Shown here piece by piece: positions 27,075-35,995 of a DNA stretch of 64,000 nt; position 1 is the stretch's first letter; every line of letters starts with the position of its first letter. The stretch is from Bacteroides sp. UBA7333 (lineage in GTDB: Bacteria; Bacteroidota; Bacteroidia; Bacteroidales; Bacteroidaceae): NCBI GenBank assembly GCA_002471195.1, contig DKPN01000006.1:14302-78301 (forward strand), read 5' to 3'. The translations under genes and the position numbers were made by a program. The notes beneath the pieces are model-generated. The model was not told the origin of the DNA, did not search any database, and saw nothing but the letters and a program-made list of their open reading frames with translations.

Positions 27075-27920
27075 ATGGCAGACAATTACATTGAAAAACA
27101 ATACGAACAATATGAAGCTCGTAAATCTGCTTGGCAGAAAAGTTCTAAAACCTCTAAAAAGAGAAGTATGAGTAAAAATATTGATCCCAGAAGAAGAGTT
27201 TTTATTACCGGTGGAGCCAGTGGTATTGGAAAAGCTATTGTTAAGGCTTTTTGCAATGACGATTGTCTGGTAGCCTTTTGTGATATGAATGAAGCATCGG
27301 GGCGAATGACTGCTATTGAAACCGGTGCGTTGTTCTATCAGGTCGATGTCACTCAACCTCATGAGATTGAAAACACAATGAAAGAACTGTTTTCTACATG
27401 GGGAGATATAGATATCATAATCAATAATGTAGGTGTGAGCAATTTTGCTCCGATTACCGATACATCTATTGACGATTTTGATAAGATCATCCATACCAAT
27501 CTTCGTCCGGTATTTATCACAGCAAGACAATTAGCCTTGCATCGCGAAGAACATTTATCGAACAATAAGTATGGACGAATTATAAACATTTCGTCAACAA
27601 GATACCTCATGAGCGAAGAAGGAACCGAAGGCTATGCAGCATCAAAAGGAGGCGTATACTCTTTGACTCATTCGTTGGCGATATCCTTGTCAAAATATCA
27701 TGTTACTGTAAACTGTATTTCGCCCGGATGGATTGAAAATAACAACTATGAAAACCTTAGGGTTGAAGACCATTTACAACATCCATCACAACGTGTAGGT
27801 AAACCTGATGACATTGCCAAAGCTTGCATTTTTTTATGCAAACAGGATAATGATTTTATCAACGGAGAGAATATCACGATAGATGGTGGAATGACCAAGA
27901 AGATGATGTATATCGAATAG
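27075..27920 (+). CDS. SDR-family NAD(P)-dependent oxidoreductase
   Basis: A 281-residue short-chain dehydrogenase. The cofactor motif TGGASGIG is near residues 43-50, NNVG near 117, the catalytic Ser in NISST near 175, and the YxxxK pair (YAASKGG) near 188-192. A ~38-residue N-terminal extension rich in Lys/Tyr precedes the Rossmann fold; an internal ATG at 27168 would remove most of it, but the extension begins like other Bacteroidetes homologues. The substrate is unknown. A bidirectional terminator follows. Confidence 0.88.
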   Translation: MADNYIEKQYEQYEARKSAWQKSSKTSKKRSMSKNIDPRRRVFITGGASGIGKAIVKAFCNDDCLVAFCDMNEASGRMTAIETGALFYQVDVTQPHEIENTMKELFSTWGDIDIIINNVGVSNFAPITDTSIDDFDKIIHTNLRPVFITARQLALHREEHLSNNKYGRIINISSTRYLMSEEGTEGYAASKGGVYSLTHSLAISLSKYHVTVNCISPGWIENNNYENLRVEDHLQHPSQRVGKPDDIAKACIFLCKQDNDFINGENITIDGGMTKKMMYIE

Positions 27921-27940
27921 TATTCAATATTTAGGATATA

Positions 27941-27982
27941 AAAATGGCTCTATCGAAACAGGATCGATAGAGCCATTTTTTT
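27941..27982. terminator. Bidirectional terminator
   Basis: A perfect 15-bp stem (27941-27955 with 27965-27979), 9-base loop, A-run on the left and T-run on the right. It serves both the SDR gene and the converging MaoC gene. Confidence 0.92.
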
Positions 27983-27996
27983 ATATATTTATTCCA

Positions 27997-28461
27997 TCAA
28001 TTGAAATAATACAGGAAAGTTGCAATCCCTTCTAACGCTTTTTTAGGCTGATCTTTAATCTCAATCACAAATTTGATTTCAGCTTTAGCAACACCACGAA
28101 GATTTTGTAAAGAGTGAAGATGCGTTACTAAACGCACACTTTGACCCGCCAATACTGCCTGACCGAATTTCATCTTATCCATTCCGTAATTGACCATCAT
28201 CTTCAAGTTGTTTACCTGTATAATTTGTCCCCACATATATGGAAGCAGTGATAACGTAAGGTATCCATGTACGATAGTGCTTTTATAGGGTGATTCAACT
28301 TTTGCACGTTCAGTATCAATATGAATCCATTGATGGTCTAACGTAGCATCTGCAAACATATTTATACGTTCTTGCGATACTTCCAAATATTCGGATGTAC
28401 CAATTTTTTGTCCTACGAGTTGTTCAAATTCTTCGTAAGAGTTAATAATAACCTTATCCAT
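27997..28461 (-). CDS. MaoC-family (R)-specific enoyl-CoA hydratase-like protein
   Basis: A 154-residue hot-dog-fold protein of the MaoC hydratase family. The hydratase motif is visible as F-A-D-A-T-x-D-x-Q-W-I-H around residues 31-42, with the Asp and His that act in (R)-specific enoyl-CoA hydration. The following GYLTLSL segment is also typical. It stands alone between terminator and the divergent pseudouridine synthase gene. Whether the substrate is a CoA or acyl-carrier thioester is unknown. Confidence 0.88.
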   Translation of the reverse strand: MDKVIINSYEEFEQLVGQKIGTSEYLEVSQERINMFADATLDHQWIHIDTERAKVESPYKSTIVHGYLTLSLLPYMWGQIIQVNNLKMMVNYGMDKMKFGQAVLAGQSVRLVTHLHSLQNLRGVAKAEIKFVIEIKDQPKKALEGIATFLYYFN

Positions 28462-28621
28462 TATTTCTTATATTTTATGATATTAAAACTTGTAATAGGT
28501 TACAAAGTTATAAAATATTCACACATCAGAATAAAGTGTGCAAAAATAATATTCTTTTATCTAGCATTTATTCATACCAAACATGTAACTTCGCATCAAT
28601 TAAAACAAATACTCGGCCTTT

Positions 28622-30229
28622 ATGTTTCATTCTTTCAAACCATCTATTTGTTTATCTGAATTGCCATATTATTTTACCAATCCATTTCAGTATGAGCCAC
28701 ATAGTTTGTGTAAAATAGCAGCAAGTGAAATGCAACACTATTTAGATTCTCTTCATCTGAATGAAGGAAAGATGTATGGTATATTGGTGGTTGCAAAACC
28801 CTCGGGTGAATTAGGATATTTAATGGCATTTTCGGGATTACTCAACGGAACAAATCATCATTGCAATTTTGTTCCTCCCATTTACGATCTACTCGACAAG
28901 AAGGGCTATTTTAAAGAAGAAGAAAACCGAATTTCATTACTCAATAAGCAAATCGAGGCACTCGAACAATCCAATGAATACATCGCTGCAATCAACCTAC
29001 TCGAAAATTTAAACAAAGAGTTCTCCGATTTTAAGATCGTTTCAAAAGAATCATTGAAGTTAGCCAAAATAGAGAGAGACAAAAAAAGAGCTTTATCGAT
29101 TACTGAAGAGCAGAAAAACGAGCTCATTCGAGAAAGTCAATTTCAAAAAGCTCAAATTAAACGAGAAGAATTGCGATATAAAGAAAAAATCGAATTAGCC
29201 TATCATAAAAAAGCTGAGCAAACAAATCGAATAGATGCCTTAAAAAAAGAGCGAAAACAGCGTTCTGGCAACTTACAAAATTGGCTTTTCGATCAGTTCA
29301 AACTCCGTAACTCTAAAGGTGAAATCAAAACGATTTTAAATATATTCGAAACATATTCGCCCAACAAAGTTCCGCCGGCAGGTACAGGCGAATGCGCTGC
29401 TCCTAAGTTGCTTCAATATGCATATAACAATCATTTAAGACCCATAGCTATGGTTGAGTTTTGGTGGGGGCAATCGCCAACAAATGAAATACGAAAGCAT
29501 GGGTATTATTATCCGGCATGCAACGAAAAATGCAAGCCTTTGTTAACATTTATGCTTCAAGGGTTGCCGCTAGAGGAGATAAGTAGATCGGATAAATTGA
29601 CTGAACCTATTGATTTCGATATTAAATATGAAGATAACGATATGGTTGTGATCAACAAACCTTCGGGTATATTATCGGTACCGGGCAAAAACAACCTATT
29701 TTCGGTTTACCAATGGGCCGTCAATAAATACCCATTGGCTACCGGCCCGCTAATAGTACATCGATTGGATATGGACACATCGGGATTATTGGTAATTGCC
29801 AAAAATAAAGAGGTGCATAAAAATCTTCAACAGCAATTTTTAAAAAGAGATGTATTTAAAAAATATATAGCATTATTAAATGGAGTTCTCGAAAAAACAG
29901 AAGGCAAAATAGATCTGCCACTTTGTTGTGATCCAAATGATCGCCCTCGACAAATGGTAAACTATCAATATGGGAAAAAAGCCTTGACTCATTATAAAGT
30001 AATTGAAACCTCGAACGGCAAAACCAGAGTGGAGCTGACTCCACTTACCGGACGCACCCATCAACTAAGAGTGCATGCCGCACATCATGAGGGATTGAAT
30101 ATACCAATTGTTGGCGATCCTTTGTATGGTAAAAAAGAAAAACGATTATATCTACATGCCCAAAAATTATCATTTGTACATCCTACAACCGGTAAAAGAT
30201 TGGAGTTAATAGTAGAACCTGAATTTTAA
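28622..30229 (+). CDS. RluA-family pseudouridine synthase, long Bacteroidetes form
   Basis: A 535-residue protein whose C-terminal ~210 residues are an RluA-type pseudouridine synthase: HRLDMDTSG with the catalytic Asp near residue 382, then GRTHQLRVH near 480. The N-terminal ~320 residues form the extension common to Bacteroidetes members, with a coiled-coil, Lys/Glu-rich stretch at about 95-215 that resembles no enzyme. The target RNA (23S or tRNA) cannot be told. The start ATG at 28622 is the first conserved residue. Confidence 0.88.
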   Translation: MFHSFKPSICLSELPYYFTNPFQYEPHSLCKIAASEMQHYLDSLHLNEGKMYGILVVAKPSGELGYLMAFSGLLNGTNHHCNFVPPIYDLLDKKGYFKEEENRISLLNKQIEALEQSNEYIAAINLLENLNKEFSDFKIVSKESLKLAKIERDKKRALSITEEQKNELIRESQFQKAQIKREELRYKEKIELAYHKKAEQTNRIDALKKERKQRSGNLQNWLFDQFKLRNSKGEIKTILNIFETYSPNKVPPAGTGECAAPKLLQYAYNNHLRPIAMVEFWWGQSPTNEIRKHGYYYPACNEKCKPLLTFMLQGLPLEEISRSDKLTEPIDFDIKYEDNDMVVINKPSGILSVPGKNNLFSVYQWAVNKYPLATGPLIVHRLDMDTSGLLVIAKNKEVHKNLQQQFLKRDVFKKYIALLNGVLEKTEGKIDLPLCCDPNDRPRQMVNYQYGKKALTHYKVIETSNGKTRVELTPLTGRTHQLRVHAAHHEGLNIPIVGDPLYGKKEKRLYLHAQKLSFVHPTTGKRLELIVEPEF

Positions 30230-30247
30230 CGACTAAAATAAGAATGT

Positions 30248-30463
30248 ATGCAAAACAGAAAAAAAAGATTGTGTCCGCAATGTAAAATAGCAAGTATGTA
30301 TATTAAGAATGCTGAAGGTGATAGATTATTGGTTTATGTAATGGATGATGGTATTGTTACACCAAAAAATCCTGAACAATCACTCGAAGGTTTTGATTGC
30401 TCTGAAGTTTTTTGTTTGGGCTGTTCATGGCATGGTAGCCCCAAAAGAGTGGTAAATCATTAA
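30248..30463 (+). CDS. Small zinc-ribbon-like protein
   Basis: A 71-residue protein with two Cys pairs, CPQC at residues 9-12 and CLGC at 56-59, spaced as in a zinc ribbon, plus a further Cys at 50. It begins 19 bases after the pseudouridine synthase stop and is probably co-transcribed. An alternative ATG lies four bases upstream but out of frame. No specific family is recognised. Confidence 0.65.
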   Translation: MQNRKKRLCPQCKIASMYIKNAEGDRLLVYVMDDGIVTPKNPEQSLEGFDCSEVFCLGCSWHGSPKRVVNH

Positions 30464-30884
30464 TTATTTCGACTTTGAAAAAAAATCACCTTTTTTTTAA
30501 TCATGGCTGAACAATTTATATTATCGATATGTTTATATAATGCAAATCATCCTGAAGTGCTTTATGAATATGTGAATATTCATAGAAGTAATATCCAATT
30601 GCCTCCCCGGCATTGACAGGTATGATTGCATAGTAGTTTTGTCGTGTTTTATTTTGTGTTTGTGTTGTGACGGTGCTGCGATGTGAATCGGGGTACCGTT
30701 TTTTTATTGCTTTTTTAAACGGTACAATTAAAGTGATATTTTATTACAGAAAACATATAATTTGTTGATAAAATATCTATTCTTTGTAAGACATTATAAG
30801 GAACATGAAAAGCTCTATTATCGGCCCATATCGCTGAATCAATATTTATAGTTATATTTGTATCCATTGAATATTATTATATCC
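30464..30884. other. Intergenic region with hairpin
   Basis: Contains a hairpin made of GGTACCGTTT and AAACGGTAC around a T-rich loop (about 30690-30724), which might end the upstream transcript. A 37-codon frame at 30503-30616 has no recognisable match and is not called as a gene. The right end carries the TATATTTG box of the next gene. Confidence 0.5.
30853..30860 (+). promoter_or_regulatory. Candidate -7 box for the YgbA-like gene
   Basis: TATATTTG fits TAnnTTTG. It lies 24 bases before the GTG at 30885 and overlaps the TTG at 30858, which argues against the longer reading of that gene. Confidence 0.45.
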
Positions 30885-31187
30885 GTGGAAAAATCACGCA
30901 AAATTGAAAAAGAAAAGCACATAGTAGCTTTAATGATCAAAATATATTGCCATAAGCATGAAGGCAATATTCACTTGTGCAGCAACTGCGAAGCTTTGAT
31001 AGCCTATGCACATACCCGACTGGATCATTGCAAGTTCGGGCAGCAAAAGCCGGCTTGCAAATACTGCAAGATACATTGTTATCATCCAGTGTATAGAGCC
31101 CAAATAAAAACCATTATGCGATTTTCGGGACCACGAATGATGATATATGCCCCCATGGAGTTTATTCGTCACTATTTTTTTAAATAA
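30885..31187 (+). CDS. Nitrous-oxide-stimulated promoter family protein (YgbA-like)
   Basis: I start this at the GTG at 30885 because the only earlier start, a TTG at 30858, falls inside a promoter-like box. The ~100-residue product matches the YgbA/PF11756 family: an EKHIVALMIKIYC start, then a cluster of cysteines (CSNC, CKFG, CKYC, C near the middle) and the RFSGPRMMIY segment. The Cys/His set suggests a metal centre. In other bacteria the family is linked to nitrosative stress; that role here is inferred. Confidence 0.8.
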   Translation: MEKSRKIEKEKHIVALMIKIYCHKHEGNIHLCSNCEALIAYAHTRLDHCKFGQQKPACKYCKIHCYHPVYRAQIKTIMRFSGPRMMIYAPMEFIRHYFFK

Positions 31188-31202
31188 TATCTTATTAATA
31201 TA

Positions 31203-31934
31203 ATGAAGAAAGCTATTATCATAGGTGCTTCCTCAGGAATAGGCGCTGAAGTTGCTAAAATTATGATTGCACAAGGGTGGCAACTCGGAGTCGTGGCGCG
31301 ACGCGAAGACAAACTAAATGAGCTGAAAGCTTTATCACCACAAAATGTTATCGTACAAACAATAGACATTACATCCGAAGATGCTGCTGATAAATTGAGA
31401 TCGCTATTCAACCAATTGGGTAAAGTCGATTTAATACTACATAGCTCAGGCATTGGTTTTCAAAACATCCAACTAGATGCCGATATTGAGATAAAAACCG
31501 CACAAACCAATGTTGCCGGATTTATTAGAATAATCGATACTGCATTCAACTTATTCAAAGTTCAAGGCGATGGACATATTGCCATCATCAGTTCGATTGC
31601 CGGAACAAAGGGCTTAGGTATTGCCCCGGCATATTCGGCTACAAAAAAATTTCAAAATACATATATTGATGCACTCGAACAGTTATCGAATATGCAACAA
31701 TATCATATAACCTTTACCGACATTCGTCCTGGATTTGTGAAAACCGATCTTCTGAACGATGGTAAAAACTATCCATTGTTGATGTCGGCCGAAAAGGTAG
31801 CAAGGGATATAATGAAAGCGATTGAAAAGAAAAAACGCGTAGCCATCATCGACTGGAGATATCGCATATTGGTTGTTGGTTGGCGACTCATCCCTAACTT
31901 TATTTGGAAAAGATTATCCATCAAAACCAACTAA
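31203..31934 (+). CDS. SDR-family oxidoreductase
   Basis: A 243-residue classical short-chain dehydrogenase. GASSGIG at residues 8-14 binds the NAD(P), a Ser near 138 and YSATK near 151-155 form the catalytic set, and IRPGFVKTDL follows. The C-terminal ~30 residues are hydrophobic and basic, which may place it at the membrane. Substrate unknown. It begins 15 bases after the YgbA-like gene and ends at a bidirectional terminator. Confidence 0.9.
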   Translation: MKKAIIIGASSGIGAEVAKIMIAQGWQLGVVARREDKLNELKALSPQNVIVQTIDITSEDAADKLRSLFNQLGKVDLILHSSGIGFQNIQLDADIEIKTAQTNVAGFIRIIDTAFNLFKVQGDGHIAIISSIAGTKGLGIAPAYSATKKFQNTYIDALEQLSNMQQYHITFTDIRPGFVKTDLLNDGKNYPLLMSAEKVARDIMKAIEKKKRVAIIDWRYRILVVGWRLIPNFIWKRLSIKTN

Positions 31935-31938
31935 AATA

Positions 31939-31974
31939 AAAAAAGTGATTAAGACTGCTTAATCACTTTTTTGT
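31939..31974. terminator. Bidirectional terminator
   Basis: A 15-bp stem (31939-31953 with 31958-31972) around the 4-base loop ACTG, with A-run and T-run on either side. It lies between the converging SDR and N-acetyltransferase genes. Confidence 0.92.
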
Positions 31975-31979
31975 TATCA

Positions 31980-32261
31980 CTAATTCTGTTCTACAATATC
32001 CATCAATTCGGGATGACGTTGGAGCCATACCACGGCATAACTACATGTAGCTTTTGGTTTCAAACCGCTTTTCAATGCAAAATCGTAAGTTGCCTTTACT
32101 AATGCCGCTGCAATGCCCCTACCCTCTAACGGTCGAGGCACTATCGTATGAATAATATCTAACGCACCATTGATAATGCGATATTGAGCAAAGGCAGTTC
32201 GCCCCTCGATATCTATTTTAAACATTCGTTCATCGGGCTGATGAATTATTTCGTATTCCAT
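31980..32261 (-). CDS. Small GNAT-type N-acetyltransferase (YidJ/PF14542-like)
   Basis: A compact 93-residue acetyltransferase of the PF14542 type, with the CoA-binding PLEGRGIAAALV loop near residues 43-54 and the CSYAVVWLQRHPE end typical of the family. The ATG at 32261 is preferred over a TTG two codons earlier. It follows the epimerase gene by six bases on the same strand, so the two are probably co-transcribed. The acceptor is unknown. Confidence 0.88.
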   Translation of the reverse strand: MEYEIIHQPDERMFKIDIEGRTAFAQYRIINGALDIIHTIVPRPLEGRGIAAALVKATYDFALKSGLKPKATCSYAVVWLQRHPELMDIVEQN

Positions 32262-32267
32262 AATCAA

Positions 32268-33128
32268 TTAACTATTTAATTTAAAAAAACTTTTGACAGT
32301 GGGTGCCAGAAAATTAAATCCTGCGTGCATCATTCTAGTGGGTCCAACATCTTGTCCGGAGACTAATAATACTGCTCCTTTTCCATATAATAATTTGAAT
32401 ATAAAAAATGGAAAACGAATGGTGATCCAAGCTTTCGAATATTTAGCCATGATACGAACAAACAAATACTGTGTTACCGAATCGGGGGATACTAAATTTA
32501 CTGTACCCTCAAGCGTTGGCGATTTAATAATAAACTCCATTGCTCTGCATAAATCGCGTAAATCAATCCAAGGGAATGCATTTTGGCCGGAACCAATGAC
32601 TACAGCCACCTTTAATAAGTTAATCGATTTCAACATTTGTTGCAATGCACCTCCATCGGGCGAAAGCACAATACCAAAGCGTGTGATCACTAAACGTATA
32701 TCCGAAGGACATTTATGAGCCTCTGCCTCCCAATCATAACACAACTCTGATAAAAAACCGTCTCCTTTTTCAATGTTATTTTCATCAAAGCTCTTTTGAG
32801 TAGAATAATATCCTACTGCCGAAGTGGATATAAACAATTGTGGCTTTTTATTGGCACTTTTCATTGCATTCACTAATTGCCGAGTGGTATTAATCCTACT
32901 ATCGACAATCTCTTTTAAATATGACTGTGTCCAACGCTTATTAATAGGGGCACCGGCTAAATTAATGACAACATCACAATGTTCAATCGTTTGTACCAAT
33001 TCACCAAAAAATTCGTCTCTAAACAAAGGACGCCCTAAAGGAATAACATGATATCCTAATCCCGAAAGATAGTCGGATAAATGTTTTCCGATAAAACCCG
33101 TGGCACCGCTGATGGCTATATTCAACAT
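32268..33128 (-). CDS. TIGR01777-type NAD-dependent epimerase
   Basis: A 286-residue extended SDR of the YfcH/TIGR01777 type. GATGFIG near residues 8-14 forms the nucleotide loop, NLAGAPIN near 58 and the ITRFGIVLSPDGGALQ block near 151 are hallmark segments. The reaction is not established for this family. It is first in a two-gene unit with the N-acetyltransferase. Confidence 0.92.
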   Translation of the reverse strand: MLNIAISGATGFIGKHLSDYLSGLGYHVIPLGRPLFRDEFFGELVQTIEHCDVVINLAGAPINKRWTQSYLKEIVDSRINTTRQLVNAMKSANKKPQLFISTSAVGYYSTQKSFDENNIEKGDGFLSELCYDWEAEAHKCPSDIRLVITRFGIVLSPDGGALQQMLKSINLLKVAVVIGSGQNAFPWIDLRDLCRAMEFIIKSPTLEGTVNLVSPDSVTQYLFVRIMAKYSKAWITIRFPFFIFKLLYGKGAVLLVSGQDVGPTRMMHAGFNFLAPTVKSFFKLNS

Positions 33129-33180
33129 AAAAACAGACTTTAATTATATTATCAAAACATCTGAAAAGGTGTAAAAGTTC

Positions 33181-33211
33181 TTTGATGCTTTGAAAAGGAA
33201 CATTATCTTTG
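33181..33211 (+). promoter_or_regulatory. Promoter of the lytic transglycosylase gene
   Basis: TTTG at 33181-33184 and TATCTTTG at 33204-33211 are separated by 19 bases, a full match to the Bacteroidetes housekeeping promoter. The gene starts 59 bases after the box. Confidence 0.7.
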
Positions 33212-33270
33212 CAATGAAGGTTTTTATAGATACAACCGCCTATTCTTTCACTCACTTACAATAGCTTAAA

Positions 33271-34251
33271 ATGAAAAAATCTGCATTGCAATATTCCATT
33301 ACCCTTATCTTATGTTTATGTATCGGGGCAACCATTCCGGTATTACTGGGCAGTTCGTCTATCCATAATAGTCAATCGGCACCCAATCATAACGGTACTT
33401 ATATTGTCAGTCCGCCAACCATACCTGAAGAATTGGAATTTGATAATCAAAAAATCGATTTGCGACGCTACGATAGACACGAAAGAATAGACCGAGAGTT
33501 GATGGCTTTCATGTTTATGCACTCATCTACGTTACAGTTAATAAAAAAAGCGAATCGTTTTTTTCCGATAGTTGAACCCATTTTAAAGGAAAACGGCATA
33601 CCCGACGATTTTAAATATTTAATGGCCATTGAAAGTAACCTAAATGTCACATCACGCTCTCCGGCAGGTGCAGCCGGACTATGGCAAATCATGCCTCAAA
33701 CGGCTCGTGAACTGGGCTTAGAGGTAAATGATCAAATTGACGAACGATACAATATTGAGAAATCGACACGTGCAGCTTGTAAATATTTAAAGAAAGCTTA
33801 CAATAAATATGGTGATTGGATGCTCGTAGCAGCATCGTATAATGCCGGACAAGCACGAATTTCATCTTTATTGGACAAACAACAAGTTGACGAAGCGATG
33901 GACTTGTTCATGGTGGAAGAAACTTCACGCTATATGTTTAGAATTCTAGCGGTAAAAGAGATTTTTAAATCTCCTGCCAAGTTTGGTTTCCATCTTAAAA
34001 AAGAACACCTATATGCACCCTTACAGTATACCACCCAAACGGTTACAACTACCCTTCCCGATTTAGTGCAATATGCAAAGTCGAAGGGCATTACTTATGC
34101 GCAATTAAGAGATGCCAATCAATGGATAAGAGGATATACGTTGCCCAATAAAAGCGGACGTACCTATATCGTTCGTATTCCCACTAATGAAAGTATGCAT
34201 TATAAAGCAAAGCACATTAAGCCACACAACAGAAATTGGGTAATAGATTAA
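33271..34251 (+). CDS. MltD-like lytic transglycosylase
   Basis: A 326-residue exported peptidoglycan lytic transglycosylase. A signal or membrane anchor covers residues 7-27. The SLT domain spans about 95-235, with the catalytic Glu near residue 120 in MAIESNLN, then GAAGLWQIMPQTA and AASYNAGQ. It cleaves glycan strands with formation of anhydro-MurNAc. No C-terminal LysM repeat is evident, unlike many MltD proteins. Confidence 0.93.
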   Translation: MKKSALQYSITLILCLCIGATIPVLLGSSSIHNSQSAPNHNGTYIVSPPTIPEELEFDNQKIDLRRYDRHERIDRELMAFMFMHSSTLQLIKKANRFFPIVEPILKENGIPDDFKYLMAIESNLNVTSRSPAGAAGLWQIMPQTARELGLEVNDQIDERYNIEKSTRAACKYLKKAYNKYGDWMLVAASYNAGQARISSLLDKQQVDEAMDLFMVEETSRYMFRILAVKEIFKSPAKFGFHLKKEHLYAPLQYTTQTVTTTLPDLVQYAKSKGITYAQLRDANQWIRGYTLPNKSGRTYIVRIPTNESMHYKAKHIKPHNRNWVID

Positions 34252-34277
34252 ATATTTAATCGTAATAACAATATACT

Positions 34278-35147
34278 ATGAAACCGATTGAAGCAGTAAA
34301 AAAATTTTTCCGCAATAAAAAATTAAAAGATAAACTATATAGAATTATATTCGAATCGGATACCAAGGCCGGAAAAGCTTTCGATATTATCTTAATATTT
34401 TGCATCTTATTTAGCATTGTATTGGCTATTGTCGAGAGTATTGCCGGACTATGGCCTGAGCATACCCGACTATTTATCACGTTCGAATATATATTTACCG
34501 CTTTTTTTACTTTCGAATATCTAACACGCATTTATTGTTCGCCTAAGCCGAAAAAATATATTTTTAGCTTCTTCGGCATAGTCGATTTGTTGGCCACCTT
34601 ACCTCTTTATTTAGCATTCTTCTTGCCGGGAGCTAGATATTTATTGGTCATTAGAGCCTTTAGAATCATTAGAGTTTTCAGGATATTCAAATTATTCAAT
34701 TTCTGGCTAGAGGGACAAATTCTACTGACATCGATTCAAAAAAGTAGTAAAAAAATTGCAGTATTCTTTGTGTTCGTTGTTATTCTGGTTATCTCAATAG
34801 GCACATTAATGTTTATGATTGAAGGATCTCAAAATGAATCGCAGTTTAACAATATACCCAATAGCATCTATTGGGCTTGTGTCACAATGACTACTGTTGG
34901 CTATGGTGACATTACTCCGGCCACTGCATTGGGAAAATTCTTATCGGCAATTGTGATGCTACTAGGATACACCATTATAGCTGTGCCTACCGGTATTGTT
35001 TCTGTTTCGATGATGAAAGAGCAGAAAAAGTTTAACGACTTAGTGTGTAGCAATTGTGGGCAGAAAGGACACGAGATAAACTCTAAGTTTTGCAATCATT
35101 GCGGTCATTCACTTTTACCTACACCCACACCACACAATGACATTTGA
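34278..35147 (+). CDS. Voltage-gated-type potassium channel
   Basis: A 289-residue six-helix ion channel (about 35-250). The S4-like helix carries the repeat FRIIRVFRIFKLF near residues 130-143, and the selectivity filter TVGYGD is at about 205-210. The C-terminal tail has a zinc ribbon (CSNC...CNHCG, residues ~257-280), an uncommon addition. It probably conducts K+ across the inner membrane. It follows the transglycosylase by 26 bases. Confidence 0.93.
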   Translation: MKPIEAVKKFFRNKKLKDKLYRIIFESDTKAGKAFDIILIFCILFSIVLAIVESIAGLWPEHTRLFITFEYIFTAFFTFEYLTRIYCSPKPKKYIFSFFGIVDLLATLPLYLAFFLPGARYLLVIRAFRIIRVFRIFKLFNFWLEGQILLTSIQKSSKKIAVFFVFVVILVISIGTLMFMIEGSQNESQFNNIPNSIYWACVTMTTVGYGDITPATALGKFLSAIVMLLGYTIIAVPTGIVSVSMMKEQKKFNDLVCSNCGQKGHEINSKFCNHCGHSLLPTPTPHNDI

Positions 35148-35232
35148 CTTCGTGTCTATATTAAATTTATATTTATCATCGTAACAACAATGTAACATCT
35201 GTTTCATTTTATCGTAATAAAAAAATAGCTAT

Positions 35233-35265
35233 TTTGCACATATATAGAAAATATATTTATTTTTG
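35233..35265 (+). promoter_or_regulatory. Promoter of the two-component operon
   Basis: TTTG at 35233-35236 and TATTTTTG at 35258-35265 with 21 bases between, matching the Bacteroidetes promoter. The response regulator starts 31 bases later. Confidence 0.65.
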
Positions 35266-35295
35266 TATTAACTGCATTTTAACTATAACATAACA

Positions 35296-35985
35296 ATGAA
35301 CAATTACCGTATACTTGTTGTCGATGATGAAGAAGATCTTTGCGAAATATTAAAGTTTAATCTTGAAAATGAAGGTTACGAAGTAGATACAGCAAACTCG
35401 GCAGAAGAAGCCCTTAAATTAGATATCAGTAGCTATAACTTATTACTGCTTGATGTAATGATGGGCGAAATATCGGGATTCAAAATGGCTAACATTATCA
35501 AAAAAGATAATAAAACGACACATGTACCTATTATATTTATCACAGCAAAAGATACAGAAAATGATACTGTCACCGGTTTTAATTTAGGTGCCGACGATTA
35601 TATCTCAAAACCCTTTTCGCTTCGAGAAGTGATTGCCCGCGTAAAAGCAGTAATACGCCGTACCAATAAAAATGATACGGAGAAAAAAGTAGAACAATTA
35701 AGTTATAAAACATTGACTTTAGATATCATTAAAAAGAAGATTAGCATTGATGATGCCGAAGTTACATTAACGAAAAAAGAGTTTGAAATTTTATTGCTTC
35801 TTTTACAAAACAAAGGTCGCGTATTTTCAAGAGAAGATATACTAGCAAGGGTTTGGAGCGATGAAGTATATGTGCTTGACCGTACAATCGATGTAAACAT
35901 AACACGCTTACGCAAAAAGATTGGAGCATATGGAAAATGTGTAGTAACACGTTTGGGTTATGGATATTGTTTCGAAACAGAATAA
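35296..35985 (+). CDS. OmpR/PhoB-family response regulator
   Basis: A 229-residue regulator. The receiver domain (1-120) has the acidic pair in VVDDEED (residues 8-12), the phosphoacceptor Asp near 53 in LLLLDVM, and the Lys near 103 in ISKPF. The winged-helix DNA-binding domain (about 130-229) has the LTKKEFEIL and RTIDVNITRLRKKIG elements of the OmpR class. It is followed after ten bases by its cognate kinase. Targets are unknown. Confidence 0.95.
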   Translation: MNNYRILVVDDEEDLCEILKFNLENEGYEVDTANSAEEALKLDISSYNLLLLDVMMGEISGFKMANIIKKDNKTTHVPIIFITAKDTENDTVTGFNLGADDYISKPFSLREVIARVKAVIRRTNKNDTEKKVEQLSYKTLTLDIIKKKISIDDAEVTLTKKEFEILLLLLQNKGRVFSREDILARVWSDEVYVLDRTIDVNITRLRKKIGAYGKCVVTRLGYGYCFETE

Positions 35986-35995
35986 TTGAAAATAC

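Noticed and set aside
30503..30616. 37-codon gene MAEQFILSICLYN...
   Set aside because: No family match, no clear ribosome site, and the flanking region looks like a 3' region with a hairpin.
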